64,000 nucleotides of DNA from Vibrio sp. AND4 (GCF_000171815.1 NZ_ABGR01000003.1:329514-393513), one strand, 5' to 3'. Counted from the stretch's first letter, positions 9,084 through 17,846 are shown. Translations and numbers: made by a program. Notes: generated by a model from the letters alone, not told the origin.

Positions 9084-11093
9084 TTTACCGATTAAAACTT
9101 GCAGTTCACTTCTAAGCTGCGCTTCTACTGACTTTCTCCCCGGTAATCCATACTGCTTAGCACAATCATTCCAACTTTTGTTTAAGAATACTTTGCTGAT
9201 CATCAGGTCAGAGGCTTGAGCTAAACCATGCTGTAGCAACCATTGTTGAATCCAAATGGATACAGATTCAAAGCTGTTGCCGCCGTGGGCGAAATTCTCA
9301 ACTAATGTGTATTTCGTCGAATGTAGATGACCATTTGATGCCTCGAGCGGTAAAAGCGTGCGCATTAAACTTGGTTCTAACTTAGGGTGAGAAACCGCAG
9401 CACTCAGTGGCAACAGTTCGAGAAATAACGATTTTGCATCATCTATCCATACCTGTTTTTTTGCCCCCCGTTGACGAACCATCAACAACGAGTAACAACC
9501 ACTAGCTGCATCTCGCGAGCTTCCAAGACGAATAGGTTCGAAACCAGATTTCTTCCAGAAGGTAATCAGTTCTGGCGTAGCGCCAAAGCTGGAGGACAAA
9601 TAAGAAATGTGAGCCGGTGTTATTTCTTCTAACTGCTCTATCATTTGTTGACCAAGCCCCAGCCCCTGCAAATCGGGATGCACCGCAATTCGCATAATGC
9701 GTAAAGTAGACAGAGCACCAACATTTGAATAACCAAGTTGATTAATAATGGTCACTGGCGCCAAATGTCCTTTTGGACGTCGTTTGCCAAGCTGTATGTC
9801 TTTAACCAAATTAGAATCAAGGTCGCCCTCTTCCACCGTTAACATCACTCCAACGACTTCGTTCTGGATTTGCGCAGCATAAATTTGGCAACGTTTATCT
9901 TGCAAAAGTTGCAGTAAATCATTTGGTGAGGTTTGATAGTGTGCATTCACGAGTAACGCGAAGCAGGTTTTCAACATGGAAGGATTAGAAATCAATACTG
10001 ACTTACTGAGCTTGATAAATGAAATGTCACCAAGCACAACAGGTTGACTCGCCGTAAGTTCAGCGTCCAATAGAAACGCTTGATAAAGCCATGCTTCTAA
10101 ATTATCGGTTGTCGCCCATCGAATAGGTTGTTGCAGATGACACTGCCTCATTCCAGCCCTTTGCTTTTGTAACCAATCCATAAACTTGAGCGTAAAACCA
10201 CGGCCACAACCTTCATAACCATGAATGGTGGTAGAGAATACGAGGCGATGATATTGTTCAGTGATCTGCTTGAGCATGGGGACAGGAAGGGCAGCCGCTT
10301 CATCAACCAACAACAGATCGCACTCAGGCAACGCTGAAAGCAGTTCATCTGGCGCGATAAACTGAATGTAACCCTGCCCTGCTTCTAATCGATCCCTCTT
10401 AACGCGCAGTGCGGTTGGGAGTACCCTTGACGCATGATGATAAATCGGTTCAACAGCTTTGATACTGGGTGCAGTAACAAGGATACGCAGCGTTTTTTTC
10501 TCAAGAAGCTGTGCGCATGCAATTCCAAGCGCGCTGGTTTTGCCACGCCCACGATCAGCGGTCAATACTAAAGGGCGTTTTCGATGCCCTGTCACCACTT
10601 TTTTGATGAGAGAAACCGCCTCAGTTTGCTCTCTGAACTGGTATTCTTTTTCCGCAGAATCAACTTCTGGTAATTGAGGCAATGGTAAGGTCTCATCAAT
10701 CACGGTCAGCTGTTGCCATTGTGTTTGCATCCACCGCTCGGATTCACCGCCATTTTTTTCTTTACTCGCAACCACAATCAATAAACCTCCACCAACGAGC
10801 GCACCGAGAGCCGAGGAGAAACTATTGGCATCTAGTGTTTTCCTTGCGTCAAACAGCAGCACATCACATTCTCGACCGAGCAACGTATGGCCTTGTTTGG
10901 CATTAACGCAGTGAGCATTATCGAGTTGCCATTCACCGACGCAGAACCACGTCTGGTGTTGTTGGGTTTGATAAAAGTCGGCAATCAAGGCATTTTGCCA
11001 ATCGGCATCACCATAAATAACCACACCATTACGCTGAAAAGCTTTGTAAGAAAGGAGTTGTAGCAGAGAGAGAAATTCAGATTGTTCGGGCAT
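9072..11093 (-). CDS. tmcA: tRNA(Met) cytidine acetyltransferase TmcA
   Basis: TmcA forms N4-acetylcytidine at the wobble base C34 of elongator tRNA-Met, using acetyl-CoA and ATP or GTP. The length (673 aa from the ATG at 11093) matches E. coli TmcA (671 aa). An N-terminal domain is followed by an RNA-helicase-like module with Walker A (DRGRGKTSALG, about residue 180) and Walker B (LLVDEAAALP, about 265). A GNAT acetyltransferase domain follows (IAVHPDLQGLGLGQQM, about 475) and then a C-terminal tRNA-binding tail. A GTG one codon upstream (11096) is an alternative start. It lies downstream of parB2 on the same strand but beyond a terminator, so it is probably transcribed separately. Confidence 0.95.
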   Translation of the reverse strand: MPEQSEFLSLLQLLSYKAFQRNGVVIYGDADWQNALIADFYQTQQHQTWFCVGEWQLDNAHCVNAKQGHTLLGRECDVLLFDARKTLDANSFSSALGALVGGGLLIVVASKEKNGGESERWMQTQWQQLTVIDETLPLPQLPEVDSAEKEYQFREQTEAVSLIKKVVTGHRKRPLVLTADRGRGKTSALGIACAQLLEKKTLRILVTAPSIKAVEPIYHHASRVLPTALRVKRDRLEAGQGYIQFIAPDELLSALPECDLLLVDEAAALPVPMLKQITEQYHRLVFSTTIHGYEGCGRGFTLKFMDWLQKQRAGMRQCHLQQPIRWATTDNLEAWLYQAFLLDAELTASQPVVLGDISFIKLSKSVLISNPSMLKTCFALLVNAHYQTSPNDLLQLLQDKRCQIYAAQIQNEVVGVMLTVEEGDLDSNLVKDIQLGKRRPKGHLAPVTIINQLGYSNVGALSTLRIMRIAVHPDLQGLGLGQQMIEQLEEITPAHISYLSSSFGATPELITFWKKSGFEPIRLGSSRDAASGCYSLLMVRQRGAKKQVWIDDAKSLFLELLPLSAAVSHPKLEPSLMRTLLPLEASNGHLHSTKYTLVENFAHGGNSFESVSIWIQQWLLQHGLAQASDLMISKVFLNKSWNDCAKQYGLPGRKSVEAQLRSELQVLIGKFTV

Positions 11094-11170
11094 CACGTCT
11101 ATCCAAATATTGAACTAACGCCATGTTATCACATCTCGACTCACTGACACTTCACCAAACTGCAAACATA

Positions 11171-11196
11171 AAAAAACCGCCCTGAGGCGGTTTAAA
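11171..11196 (-). terminator. intrinsic terminator of the parA2-parB2 operon
   Basis: An 8-bp stem (AAACCGCC / GGCGGTTT on the plus strand) with a 4-nt loop. Read leftward it is followed by seven T. It lies 17 nt beyond the parB2 stop. Confidence 0.88.
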
Positions 11197-11209
11197 AAAT
11201 AAAAGATTG

Positions 11210-12184
11210 TTATTTCAATTTACTTTCCACAAAAGCAAGAATGTCTTCCACCATACTGTCGTCTATCTTCTTTAAATTCAAAGCAAGGTTATTTCCTTTG
11301 CGGCTATAGCTTGCACGTCCCTTAATAAGATCAACTTTTTCGGCTTTCTTGGTTGGTTTAGCTGGCACTAATTCCATAATCCAACTCTCGATACTTTCCG
11401 TTACTTCTTTGGTAAGACGAGCCACGCCCTGAGCATTGCTACGCTGCCATAAATAGCCTTCTGACGTCCGACATTTATCCAACAAGTTTTGTTGCTGTTC
11501 ACCACTTAACGCCGAGAATTGTTTATGCAGCTTAACAATAGTTGGACGACCAAGATCACCAACATTTGGATAAGCCTGAAGGAGTTCAAGCGGCAATGCT
11601 GCGGCTTTTAATGCACCACTCACCAGAGCTTCACTGCATTGAAATATTTTCGCTAGCGCTTTTTGATCTTCCGCTTCACCATTTTCAAGCTTAGCCTGCA
11701 TCTCTTTACCTTTCTCATAGAGAGATAGTGGCTTGTGCGCATTAGCAACATCGGATAGGAACTTAGCATGATCAGTGTTGATGTTATCACCAACATAAAT
11801 CAAGAAATCCTGTCCTGCTAAAATACAAGACATTCGACGACGGCTACCGTCTAGCACTTCAATCTTGCCATCTTCAGTGCGGCGACCAACCGCAGGATAC
11901 TGTTGGCCACGCTCTTTCAGCGTCACCAACACATCAGACAAAGCGTGCTCGTTAAGGAATGATTGCTCACGAGCGTTTTCAGCAAACACGCAGGTGTCTG
12001 TCGCCACCTTACCCGCTGGTATTCGTACTAGCTCAAATTGAACCGTATTCTCGCCCGCAACGGCCAGTTCAATAGTTTGAGCTTTGTCTTTTGCCGCCGT
12101 TTGCGCCTCTTGAGGTGTCGCAACACGACGCTTATTGGTTTTACCAAATAATTTCGCGTTTAATTCAGACGTTTTCAATGCCAT
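11210..12184 (-). CDS. parB2: chromosome II partition protein ParB2
   Basis: ParB2 binds the parS2 sites and works with the ATPase ParA2 to segregate chromosome II. It is 324 aa. The N-terminal ParB domain has the arginine-rich signature DGSRRRMSCI at residues 112-121, which in this family forms the CTP-binding box. A helix-turn-helix region follows (about 165-200, LAKIFQCSEALVSGALK), and the basic C-terminal part probably dimerises. It begins 7 nt after the parA2 stop and shares its mRNA. The six parS2 sites within 7 kb of this gene fit the assignment. Confidence 0.95.
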   Translation of the reverse strand: MALKTSELNAKLFGKTNKRRVATPQEAQTAAKDKAQTIELAVAGENTVQFELVRIPAGKVATDTCVFAENAREQSFLNEHALSDVLVTLKERGQQYPAVGRRTEDGKIEVLDGSRRRMSCILAGQDFLIYVGDNINTDHAKFLSDVANAHKPLSLYEKGKEMQAKLENGEAEDQKALAKIFQCSEALVSGALKAAALPLELLQAYPNVGDLGRPTIVKLHKQFSALSGEQQQNLLDKCRTSEGYLWQRSNAQGVARLTKEVTESIESWIMELVPAKPTKKAEKVDLIKGRASYSRKGNNLALNLKKIDDSMVEDILAFVESKLK

Positions 12185-12191
12185 ATATTCA

Positions 12192-13409
12192 TTACCCCTG
12201 GTTCAGTGACGGCCAGTTAGAGTGCAGCACGCGCTCTAGTTCCAACGCACTCTTTTGCACCGCATCTTGTGCTGTCGCAAGTGTTTTCTTACCACCTTCA
12301 AAATCACCTACCGTCAAGTCAAATACTGTACTGTAGGTGTCAGCACAAGTTTCAAATGCACGGCTACGAGGAATCGTGGCCATCATTACTTGATCACCGA
12401 GAAGATAGTTCATTTCAGTTAGAACGGAAACTTGCTTCTTGTTGTCATCTTCAAACATAGTAGGCATAAGACGAACGAACTCAAGACCATTCCAATCTTC
12501 AGGGAACATCTCGTAGACCGTTGGCAAATGTTGGAAGAAGTTTACTGTTGACGCCCAGTCAAGACGCTTCGCTGCGCAAGGGATCAATAATGCGTTCGAC
12601 GCATACATTGCGTTCCATACAAGCGGGTCAACGTGTGGGCCAGTATCAATCATAATGACATCAAAATCATTCGCAATCTTATCAATTAACTGCTCTTTCA
12701 GCAGGCGAACAATGTCTAGCGATGGATCTTCAGATAGCGTTTGCCACGCTTCTGCGTTGAACATTGCGTCTTCTGGAAAAGCAGAGATCGATTTCAAGTT
12801 CGGGTATTGTGTCGGCAGCAGCACACTCTTATGCAGAAACTCACGGTCAATTTCAATACCATCCGGAACATTGCCGAGCATAATATCAACCGCAGAATAG
12901 ATGTTATCATGCTCTGCTACGCTAATTTGTGGATTCAAGAAAAGGCGCAACGAGCCTTGGGGATCTAAGTCAATCAAACAAATACGGTAGCGTTTATCCA
13001 AGTTTAGCGCCAAACAAGCCGCTAAATGAACCGCAGACATTGATTTTCCCGTACCACCCTTTTGGTTTTGTACGTTAATGATCCAAGGTTTATTCTCAGA
13101 GTTCTTTTTACGCTCATGAAACTTTGGCACCTCAGCCGCATCCATCAGCATGTGTGCTTCTTCAAGTGTGATCGAATAATGGTTGGCATTGTTCTTCGTA
13201 AATTGATGACCTTCAGCCTCCATCTTACTGATAGCATCGTCAAGTTTACGACGAGTTAAACCTGAGCGCGTCTCCATCATTGCCTTAGACATTGGAGGAA
13301 AGTAGTTATCACTGCGTTCTTCCAAAACAATCTCAATACGGTCAGCTTGAACTTGTTGGGTAAGTTCAGCTAACTCTTGAAGATTTTCAATCGTTGTTTC
13401 TCTTTTCAT
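12192..13409 (-). CDS. parA2: chromosome II partition ATPase ParA2
   Basis: ParA2 is a Walker-type ATPase that forms nucleotide-dependent structures on DNA and positions the chromosome II origin. From the ATG at 13409 it has 405 aa, matching the known V. cholerae protein size (about 406). The frame opens further back to 13538, but that part would run into the promoter and is hydrophobic nonsense. An N-terminal helix-turn-helix extension typical of type Ia ParA proteins (about residues 1-105, with SGLTRRKLDDAISKME) precedes the deviant Walker A box KGGTGKS at 117-123. Walker B is VIMIDTGPHVDPL. The N-terminal extension usually lets such proteins repress their own promoter. Confidence 0.95.
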   Translation of the reverse strand: MKRETTIENLQELAELTQQVQADRIEIVLEERSDNYFPPMSKAMMETRSGLTRRKLDDAISKMEAEGHQFTKNNANHYSITLEEAHMLMDAAEVPKFHERKKNSENKPWIINVQNQKGGTGKSMSAVHLAACLALNLDKRYRICLIDLDPQGSLRLFLNPQISVAEHDNIYSAVDIMLGNVPDGIEIDREFLHKSVLLPTQYPNLKSISAFPEDAMFNAEAWQTLSEDPSLDIVRLLKEQLIDKIANDFDVIMIDTGPHVDPLVWNAMYASNALLIPCAAKRLDWASTVNFFQHLPTVYEMFPEDWNGLEFVRLMPTMFEDDNKKQVSVLTEMNYLLGDQVMMATIPRSRAFETCADTYSTVFDLTVGDFEGGKKTLATAQDAVQKSALELERVLHSNWPSLNQG

Positions 13410-13628
13410 GCCAAATTCCGTTGAAAGGATATCTAGCCATAATTGTACAGCATTAAAACTCAAATACAACAAAAAGGTGCACGTACATTTTGTATTGTAA
13501 TCACATAAAAAAACCCAAAAAATCAATTTAAATGGCAAACATCTAAAAAAAGCGAAGAAATATAATTAAATTAACGTGAGTTTACAGCTACAAAAAACGA
13601 AAGAATTAAAAAGTTACAGCATCACTTA

Positions 13629-13641
13629 TTTACAATGTAAA
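13629..13641. promoter_or_regulatory. parS2: parS2 centromere site 5
   Basis: TTTACAATGTAAA matches the parS2 consensus perfectly. It lies 220 bp upstream of the parA2 start, between the partition operon and the origin. Confidence 0.88.
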
Positions 13642-13679
13642 TCAAAAAACACCGGAACGATTATAACGTTCCTTTAAAT

Positions 13680-13694
13680 TACGGTTAGTGTTAG
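13680..13694 (+). promoter_or_regulatory. candidate RctB regulatory element, copy 1
   Basis: TACGGTTAGTGTTAG resembles sequences at 13984 and 14619 (shared TACGG followed by AGTG). By position it may be part of one of the long RctB control sites (39-mer type) known from V. cholerae ori2. I cannot recall the exact consensus, so this is inference. Confidence 0.4.
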
Positions 13695-13707
13695 ATGAAT
13701 TTAATAT

Positions 13708-13938
13708 TTGATGCTCGCCAAAAAAATCTATTTACAGATGCCTAATTTGACCAGCTTGATCATGCGTCCGGCAGATTTAAGCATACAAAACGAGCAAATT
13801 CGTCGAAACGATGATCAAGGTAAATCATGGTCATGCTTACAGTTGAAAGCAGCAATTCGAAAGCATGATCAAGGTGATGACTCGACTTTGCTCAGAACAC
13901 GGCGATTTTTCAATATGATCAATATACCGGAAATATGA
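13708..13938 (+). other. rctA-like small open frame overlapping iterons
   Basis: A 76-codon frame lies where V. cholerae has rctA, a transcribed locus between parA2 and ori2 reported not to need translation. Four TGATCA iterons lie wholly inside it and a fifth overlaps its last codons. The predicted peptide has no recognisable domain and the ATG has no good ribosome site. I treat it as a positional equivalent of rctA, not as a proven protein gene. Confidence 0.35.
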
Positions 13939-13941
13939 TCA
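13757..13941. repeat. five dispersed RctB-type iterons in the inc segment
   Basis: TGATCA cores lie at 13757, 13812, 13866, 13916 and 13936, in contexts such as ATGATCAAGG and GCATGATCAAGG. They resemble the 12-mer sites bound by RctB. Spacing is irregular (20-55 bp), unlike the main array, as expected for titrating or handcuffing sites. Confidence 0.7.
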
Positions 13942-13983
13942 AGTGTGTTTTTGTCACGGAAGCATGCTTTTTAACGCTCAAGT

Positions 13984-13998
13984 TACGGTCGAGTGCAG
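13984..13998 (+). promoter_or_regulatory. candidate RctB regulatory element, copy 2
   Basis: TACGGTCGAGTGCAG, similar to copies 1 and 3 with one inserted base. It is preceded by AACGCTCAAGT, which resembles the AACGTTC upstream of copy 1. Possible 39-mer type RctB site. Confidence 0.4.
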
Positions 13999-14084
13999 AC
14001 AGACCGGGGGATAGAGACTAAATAAGGTATAAAATCGTGGAACGATGAAAATAAACTGAAAACGGAATGGAGAATCTACTATCA

Positions 14085-14218
14085 TGATCATGCTTCCGTT
14101 AATATCTGAGAGGCTCATAAAAGTAGCTTACCCAATTGAAAATGAAGCAGGACGACAACTTCGCACAATTTATACGCACAGTCAGACAATAAATAATGAA
14201 AAGCCAGTTTCTTGATCA
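14085..14218. repeat. two further iterons left of the core array
   Basis: TGATCA at 14085-14090 (context TGATCATGCTTCCG) and at 14213-14218 (context TGATCATCGTTCCGG). Both share the flanking CTTCCG or GTTCCG seen in members of the main array, so they are probably true RctB sites. Confidence 0.65.
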
Positions 14219-14288
14219 TCGTTCCGGATGAAAACAGCGTTGTTTTACCCAAACAAAGGCGGTTTTTTTACATCATCTCCCCAATATC

Positions 14289-14297
14289 TGTGGATAA
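14289..14297 (-). promoter_or_regulatory. DnaA box of ori2
   Basis: TGTGGATAA is the reverse complement of the perfect DnaA box TTATCCACA. It lies 16 bp before the first iteron of the main array. One DnaA box beside the iterons is the known layout of minimal ori2. Confidence 0.9.
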
Positions 14298-14312
14298 GCT
14301 GTACAAACATGA

Positions 14313-14432
14313 TGATCATTGATTCAAGACCTTTTTGATCACCTTTTCAGAAACTTAATGATCATGCTTACGTGACTTTGTGATCATGCTTTCTCACTCT
14401 AGTTGATCATCTTTTCGTGTTGGGTATGATCA
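14313..14432. repeat. main ori2 iteron array (six units)
   Basis: TGATCA cores start at 14313, 14336, 14359, 14381, 14404 and 14427, so the period is 22-23 bp (two helical turns) and all face the same side. Most units read TGATCATGCTT, TGATCATCTTTTC or TGATCATCGTTCC. These are the RctB binding sites for initiation. Each contains a GATC for Dam methylation. Confidence 0.9.
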
Positions 14433-14439
14433 TCGTTCC

Positions 14440-14580
14440 GTATTGGCACTTAAATATAATTCTTAAAAACAACAACTTACACACAAAAGAACAGCCAGAT
14501 CATTAGATCATATAATCATTTAAGATCAATTTAATCAAAAGATCAGTTATTTAAAAAACCAAGATTTTTTCTTTATTTAT
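14440..14580. other. AT-rich probable DNA-unwinding element
   Basis: A very AT-rich stretch directly follows the iterons, with repeated GATC/ATCA words on the top strand (near 14500-14545). In V. cholerae, RctB binds one strand of such an unwinding region. Opening here is inferred from position and composition. Confidence 0.65.
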
Positions 14581-14618
14581 GATCTGTTTTTCTTTATTCT
14601 TCGGAACTATAGCAAAAC

Positions 14619-14633
14619 TACGGCTAGTGTGAC
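14619..14633 (+). promoter_or_regulatory. candidate RctB autoregulatory element in front of rctB
   Basis: TACGGCTAGTGTGAC ends 11 bp before the rctB ATG and resembles the two elements in the inc segment. V. cholerae rctB is repressed by RctB through a single 29-mer in its promoter, and this element is in the right place for an equivalent. Confidence 0.45.
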
Positions 14634-14644
14634 CTGGATCTAAA

Positions 14645-16615
14645 ATGACCGCTGATGAAAAAATTCTGATTAAAGCGCCGAGGAGCCACAAAGATGGGCA
14701 CCTTTTTGAGGTACACGAATCTTCCGCTGATTGGGTAGAGCAATACCAACACTTTAAGGGCGTTACCAAAAGTATTTTAGAACTGCTTAATCTAATTTCT
14801 TTACGAGGTTTCAGTAGCAAAGATGGTTTGGTATCAACGACAGAAATCGTGGAAGCAACTGATGGACAACTGACTAGAGCAGCATTACAACAACGCTTAC
14901 GAGCAGCGGTTAACATCGGTTTATTTACTCAAACACCAGTGCGCTTTGAAGAAGGCCTTGCTGGTAAGACTATGCTGCACAAGTTCGTAAACCCAAATCA
15001 GCTTATCTCTGTATTAGGCGCCACCAGCTTAGTAACGGAAAAAGTTCGTCAGAATGAAAAACAGAAGCGCTCTAAAGCACTAGCACAAACTCAAGTTAAC
15101 AAGCGTCTGTTGAACGAACATGGTTTGAATACGCCGCCAATGATGATGGACGAGGCGGATCAATTTGTTGTTTCACCGACTAATTGGGCAGGGATCATCG
15201 ACCAAGCTTTAGCCCCACCACGTACACGTAAAAGTTATCAGAAATCCTTGGTATCGATCTCTGGTACTAAAGCTGTGATCGAGACACGATCGTCAAAAAA
15301 TATCATGACAGTTGATGATCTGATGACTTTATTCGCCTTGTTCACATTGACTGTTCAATATCATGATCATCATAAAGATCAGTATCATTTGGATGCAGCA
15401 CATGTTCCAAATAAAACACCACTGTACATTACGGACATCTTGTCATTGCGTGGCAAGAAAGACAGCGGGCCAGCACGTGATTCCATTCGAGACAGCATTG
15501 ATCGTATCGAGTTCACTGATTTTCAACTGCACGAGCTCACAGGCCGTTGGCTAAGTGAAAACATGCCAGAAGGTTTCAAAAGTGATCGTTTCCGTTTTAT
15601 AGCGCGGACCATTACCGCATCAGAGGAGGCGCCAACAGAAGGTGCTGACGGTGAAATTCGTATTAAACCAAACCTATATATTCTGGTTTGGGAACCATCG
15701 TTTTATGAAGAGCTTCTTACCCGCGATTATTTCTTCTTGTTTCCACCTGAAATTTTGAAGCAGCACACTTTAGTATTCCAGTTGTACTCATTTTTCCGAA
15801 GTCGCATGGTCCGCAAACACACGGATTGTATGTTACTGAGCGAATTAAACCAAAAATTAGCACGTAACATTGAATGGCGTCGTTTCTCAATGGATTTGAT
15901 CCGCGAGCTGAAACGATTATCGAATGGCAAGGGGAAAGAGGATCTTTTTGTGGTGAACCTGTGGGGTTATCACTTAACAATTGAGACCATGACTGATAAT
16001 GGCAAGGTGATGGATTATCAAGTCGACATCAAATGTGATGTTGAAGAAGTGTTGCGTTACTCACGTGCTCGTATGACCAACGCAGGAAAGCGTAATATGG
16101 CTCCTACGCTGCCAAACCCACTTCGTAATGAGATGGTTACCCGTCAGCAACTAGACGAGCTGTCAGGCATCATAGACGGCGAATTTGAGCCTATCCAACG
16201 TAAAGCTCCGTCTCCACGCGGTAATTTGGGCCGCCGAGTGAAGCAGAAAAAACACTTGGTCGAGATCAACGCGGATGAGATAACCATTACTCTATCCAAA
16301 TATACCTCTCCAGAGGCCCTAGAACGCAGTATAACGGCTTTATCGGCGATGACAGGGCACACGTATGCCTCCATCAAAGAAGAGTGTTCTGATTACATAG
16401 ACAAGCTTGATTTCTTAAGAGTAGGGGATGAACCTTTGCCTTATGAAACCTTGAGTAAAATAGTAGAACTGTTTAATGGCCAAAATTCGGTCAAACATTT
16501 AACCATAGAGCGCCTGATTGCTGGTTTGGCCGTTCGTCGAAAAGTGTGTCGCCAAATTTATGAGGGGCATATGGACGACGTTGTATTAAGAGCACTTGAT
16601 GAAATGGCGATGTGA
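14645..16615 (+). CDS. rctB: chromosome II replication initiator RctB
   Basis: RctB is the Vibrionaceae-specific initiator that binds iterons at ori2 and opens the origin. The 656-aa length fits the family (V. cholerae 658 aa). Diagnostic conserved stretches include PRSHKDGHLFEV near the start, TQVNKRLLNEHGLNTPP, and ISLRGF in the N-terminal winged-helix part. The long dimer core contains SISGTKAVIETRSSKNIMTV and DILSLRGKKDSGPARDSI, and a C-terminal domain is present (about 500-656). ATG is used here with only a weak ribosome site (GGATC). Two GATC-containing TGATCA-like words occur inside the gene near 15364. A strong terminator follows at 16830. Confidence 0.97.
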   Translation: MTADEKILIKAPRSHKDGHLFEVHESSADWVEQYQHFKGVTKSILELLNLISLRGFSSKDGLVSTTEIVEATDGQLTRAALQQRLRAAVNIGLFTQTPVRFEEGLAGKTMLHKFVNPNQLISVLGATSLVTEKVRQNEKQKRSKALAQTQVNKRLLNEHGLNTPPMMMDEADQFVVSPTNWAGIIDQALAPPRTRKSYQKSLVSISGTKAVIETRSSKNIMTVDDLMTLFALFTLTVQYHDHHKDQYHLDAAHVPNKTPLYITDILSLRGKKDSGPARDSIRDSIDRIEFTDFQLHELTGRWLSENMPEGFKSDRFRFIARTITASEEAPTEGADGEIRIKPNLYILVWEPSFYEELLTRDYFFLFPPEILKQHTLVFQLYSFFRSRMVRKHTDCMLLSELNQKLARNIEWRRFSMDLIRELKRLSNGKGKEDLFVVNLWGYHLTIETMTDNGKVMDYQVDIKCDVEEVLRYSRARMTNAGKRNMAPTLPNPLRNEMVTRQQLDELSGIIDGEFEPIQRKAPSPRGNLGRRVKQKKHLVEINADEITITLSKYTSPEALERSITALSAMTGHTYASIKEECSDYIDKLDFLRVGDEPLPYETLSKIVELFNGQNSVKHLTIERLIAGLAVRRKVCRQIYEGHMDDVVLRALDEMAM

Positions 16616-16829
16616 TATCAATCAATTGGATGCTTTTAGGCAATAAATGTGAGTTAGCGTTGGAATGTTACAAATAATGACTTTGATAAAAATCATACCT
16701 AACTCTTACAAACCACTGACATTGCCGTTGTTAGTGCAAACTAAAATTCGAACCGAATAGACAACCTTTTGTCCTTTCTGATGATTAATAGATTGGCTCA
16801 TACTGTTACATTTATCCTGAATAGATTTC

Positions 16830-16862
16830 GCGAGTTTCTTCCTAAGAAACTCGCTTTTTTTT
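16830..16862 (+). terminator. intrinsic terminator downstream of rctB
   Basis: An 11-bp perfect stem (GCGAGTTTCTT / AAGAAACTCGC) with a 3-nt loop is followed by eight T. It is 215 nt after the rctB stop. Confidence 0.92.
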
Positions 16863-16919
16863 ATTCAAAACTCCAGACTTCGCCTCCCACCAAATCAATC
16901 TTGCGCAGGTAGGAAAGTT

Positions 16920-17000
16920 TGATCATCTTTCTGGATTAATAACATGCCCCTTGATCATGCTTCCTATTTTATACCAACCTGACGTACGTCTGCCTGATCA
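16920..17000. repeat. iteron cluster beyond rctB
   Basis: TGATCA cores at 16920, 16952 and 16995, with two more GATC just beyond (about 17032 and 17037). The unit at 16952 reads TGATCATGCTTCC, the same as origin iterons, so these are probably RctB-binding sites outside the known origin segment. Confidence 0.6.
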
Positions 17001-17328
17001 TTAAATTCATCAGCTGAGTACAACTTAAGCGGATCGGATCATCCAGCTTGTGTTTATGAACATCCGGTTATGGACATGGTGGGCCGTGATTAATGGTGCC
17101 TCAAGTTCTTGGAGATAATAAAAATGAGAACTGGATCGGCTTACTTTTTGGTGGGTAAATTTCAGAATCTAAACGCTAAAAATCTGGTTGGCAAAGACTA
17201 AATGATGGTTCTGTCGATGAGTTTATGAAAGGTCGAAAGAGTTCACAATTCTTCACCGTTTTTCTTACCTCTGTCACTGTGCTTTGCTATAGATCTGTCA
17301 TCAAACACTTGGTGTGTTCGGAGGAAAT

Positions 17329-17529
17329 ATGTCTATTAATTCTATCGATCATGAAGAGATGAGTAATATCGCTCATAAATGGGAACTCCCAGAAGAAGAA
17401 GAAGTTGTTTTGAGGCCAAACAAAATGGTGAAATCTGCTGAGGCAAGACGTCGTATTGAGACATTGCGTGAAATCCGTGAGAGTGGCTTGAGTATCGAAG
17501 AAGCAAGAGAACTAGGCCTATTTCACTAA
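17329..17529 (+). CDS. small charged protein of unknown function
   Basis: The ATG at 17329 is chosen because GGAGG lies 4 nt upstream; a GTG at 17314 is in frame but would overlap that site. The product is 66 aa, acidic at the N-terminus (WELPEEEEVVL), with a basic helical C-terminus (SAEARRRIETLREIRESG). It has no signal peptide or membrane segment. It resembles a group of short gamma-proteobacterial proteins with an EARRRIE motif, but I could not assign a family. A terminator follows. Confidence 0.6.
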   Translation: MSINSIDHEEMSNIAHKWELPEEEEVVLRPNKMVKSAEARRRIETLREIRESGLSIEEARELGLFH

Positions 17530-17553
17530 TTTTGAACTGCAGAAATCAACGCT

Positions 17554-17581
17554 AGGGTAGTCATAGTACTGCCCTTTTTTA
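17554..17581 (+). terminator. intrinsic terminator after the small gene
   Basis: An 8-bp stem (AGGGTAGT / ACTGCCCT, one G-T pair) followed by six T. Confidence 0.75.
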
Positions 17582-17846
17582 TACACAAGTGACTGCAATG
17601 ACACGCTCCCTAAGGGGCCTCTTCGCAAATAGTGAGGGTCTTGGTCTGCCGATTCTTGATTAAGAACCACTAGACCTTTATATCGATGCCCCGTCTGTAA
17701 ACCAAGTCGTTCTCGCTCAATCACGCATCTCGAGCTTAATTGGGTATATACCCATGGTTTGACTTTCTAACCCTATGTTACTAGCTTTTATGTCAATGAA
17801 ATATGCCTTTTGTTGATTATTAGATTGTATTTTTAGGAGCACGATT

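Larger units (their letters stand above)
13410..14644. other. ori2: chromosome II replication origin region (ori2 and its incompatibility side)
   Basis: This 1.2-kb gene-poor region between parA2 and rctB has the organisation of Vibrio ori2. The left part (about 13680-14010) carries scattered TGATCA iterons and two TACGG-AGTG elements and corresponds by position to the regulatory 'inc' segment with the rctA locus. The right part (about 14280-14580) has a DnaA box, six iterons spaced about 23 bp apart, and an AT-rich tract with many GATC/ATCA sequences leading to rctB. The density of GATC (Dam sites) is much above background, in line with the known need for Dam methylation of RctB iterons. Confidence 0.92.
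16616..17328. other. spacer after rctB with terminator and extra iterons
   Basis: This 713-nt gap has the rctB terminator (16830-16862) and a cluster of RctB-type iterons (16920-17000). A 25-codon open frame at 17124-17201 has an upstream GGAGA, but its peptide has no recognisable feature and I do not call it as a gene. Confidence 0.55.

Noticed and set aside
13410..13538. N-terminal extension of ParA2
   Set aside because: It would place hydrophobic, unconserved residues before the known ParA2 start and consume the promoter; length fits better without it.
15358..15390. TGATCA-like words inside rctB as extra iterons
   Set aside because: They encode conserved His-Asp-His-His residues of RctB, so coding explains them well enough.
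17124..17201. 25-codon frame after the rctB iteron cluster
   Set aside because: GGAGA lies upstream, but the peptide is too short and featureless to support a gene.
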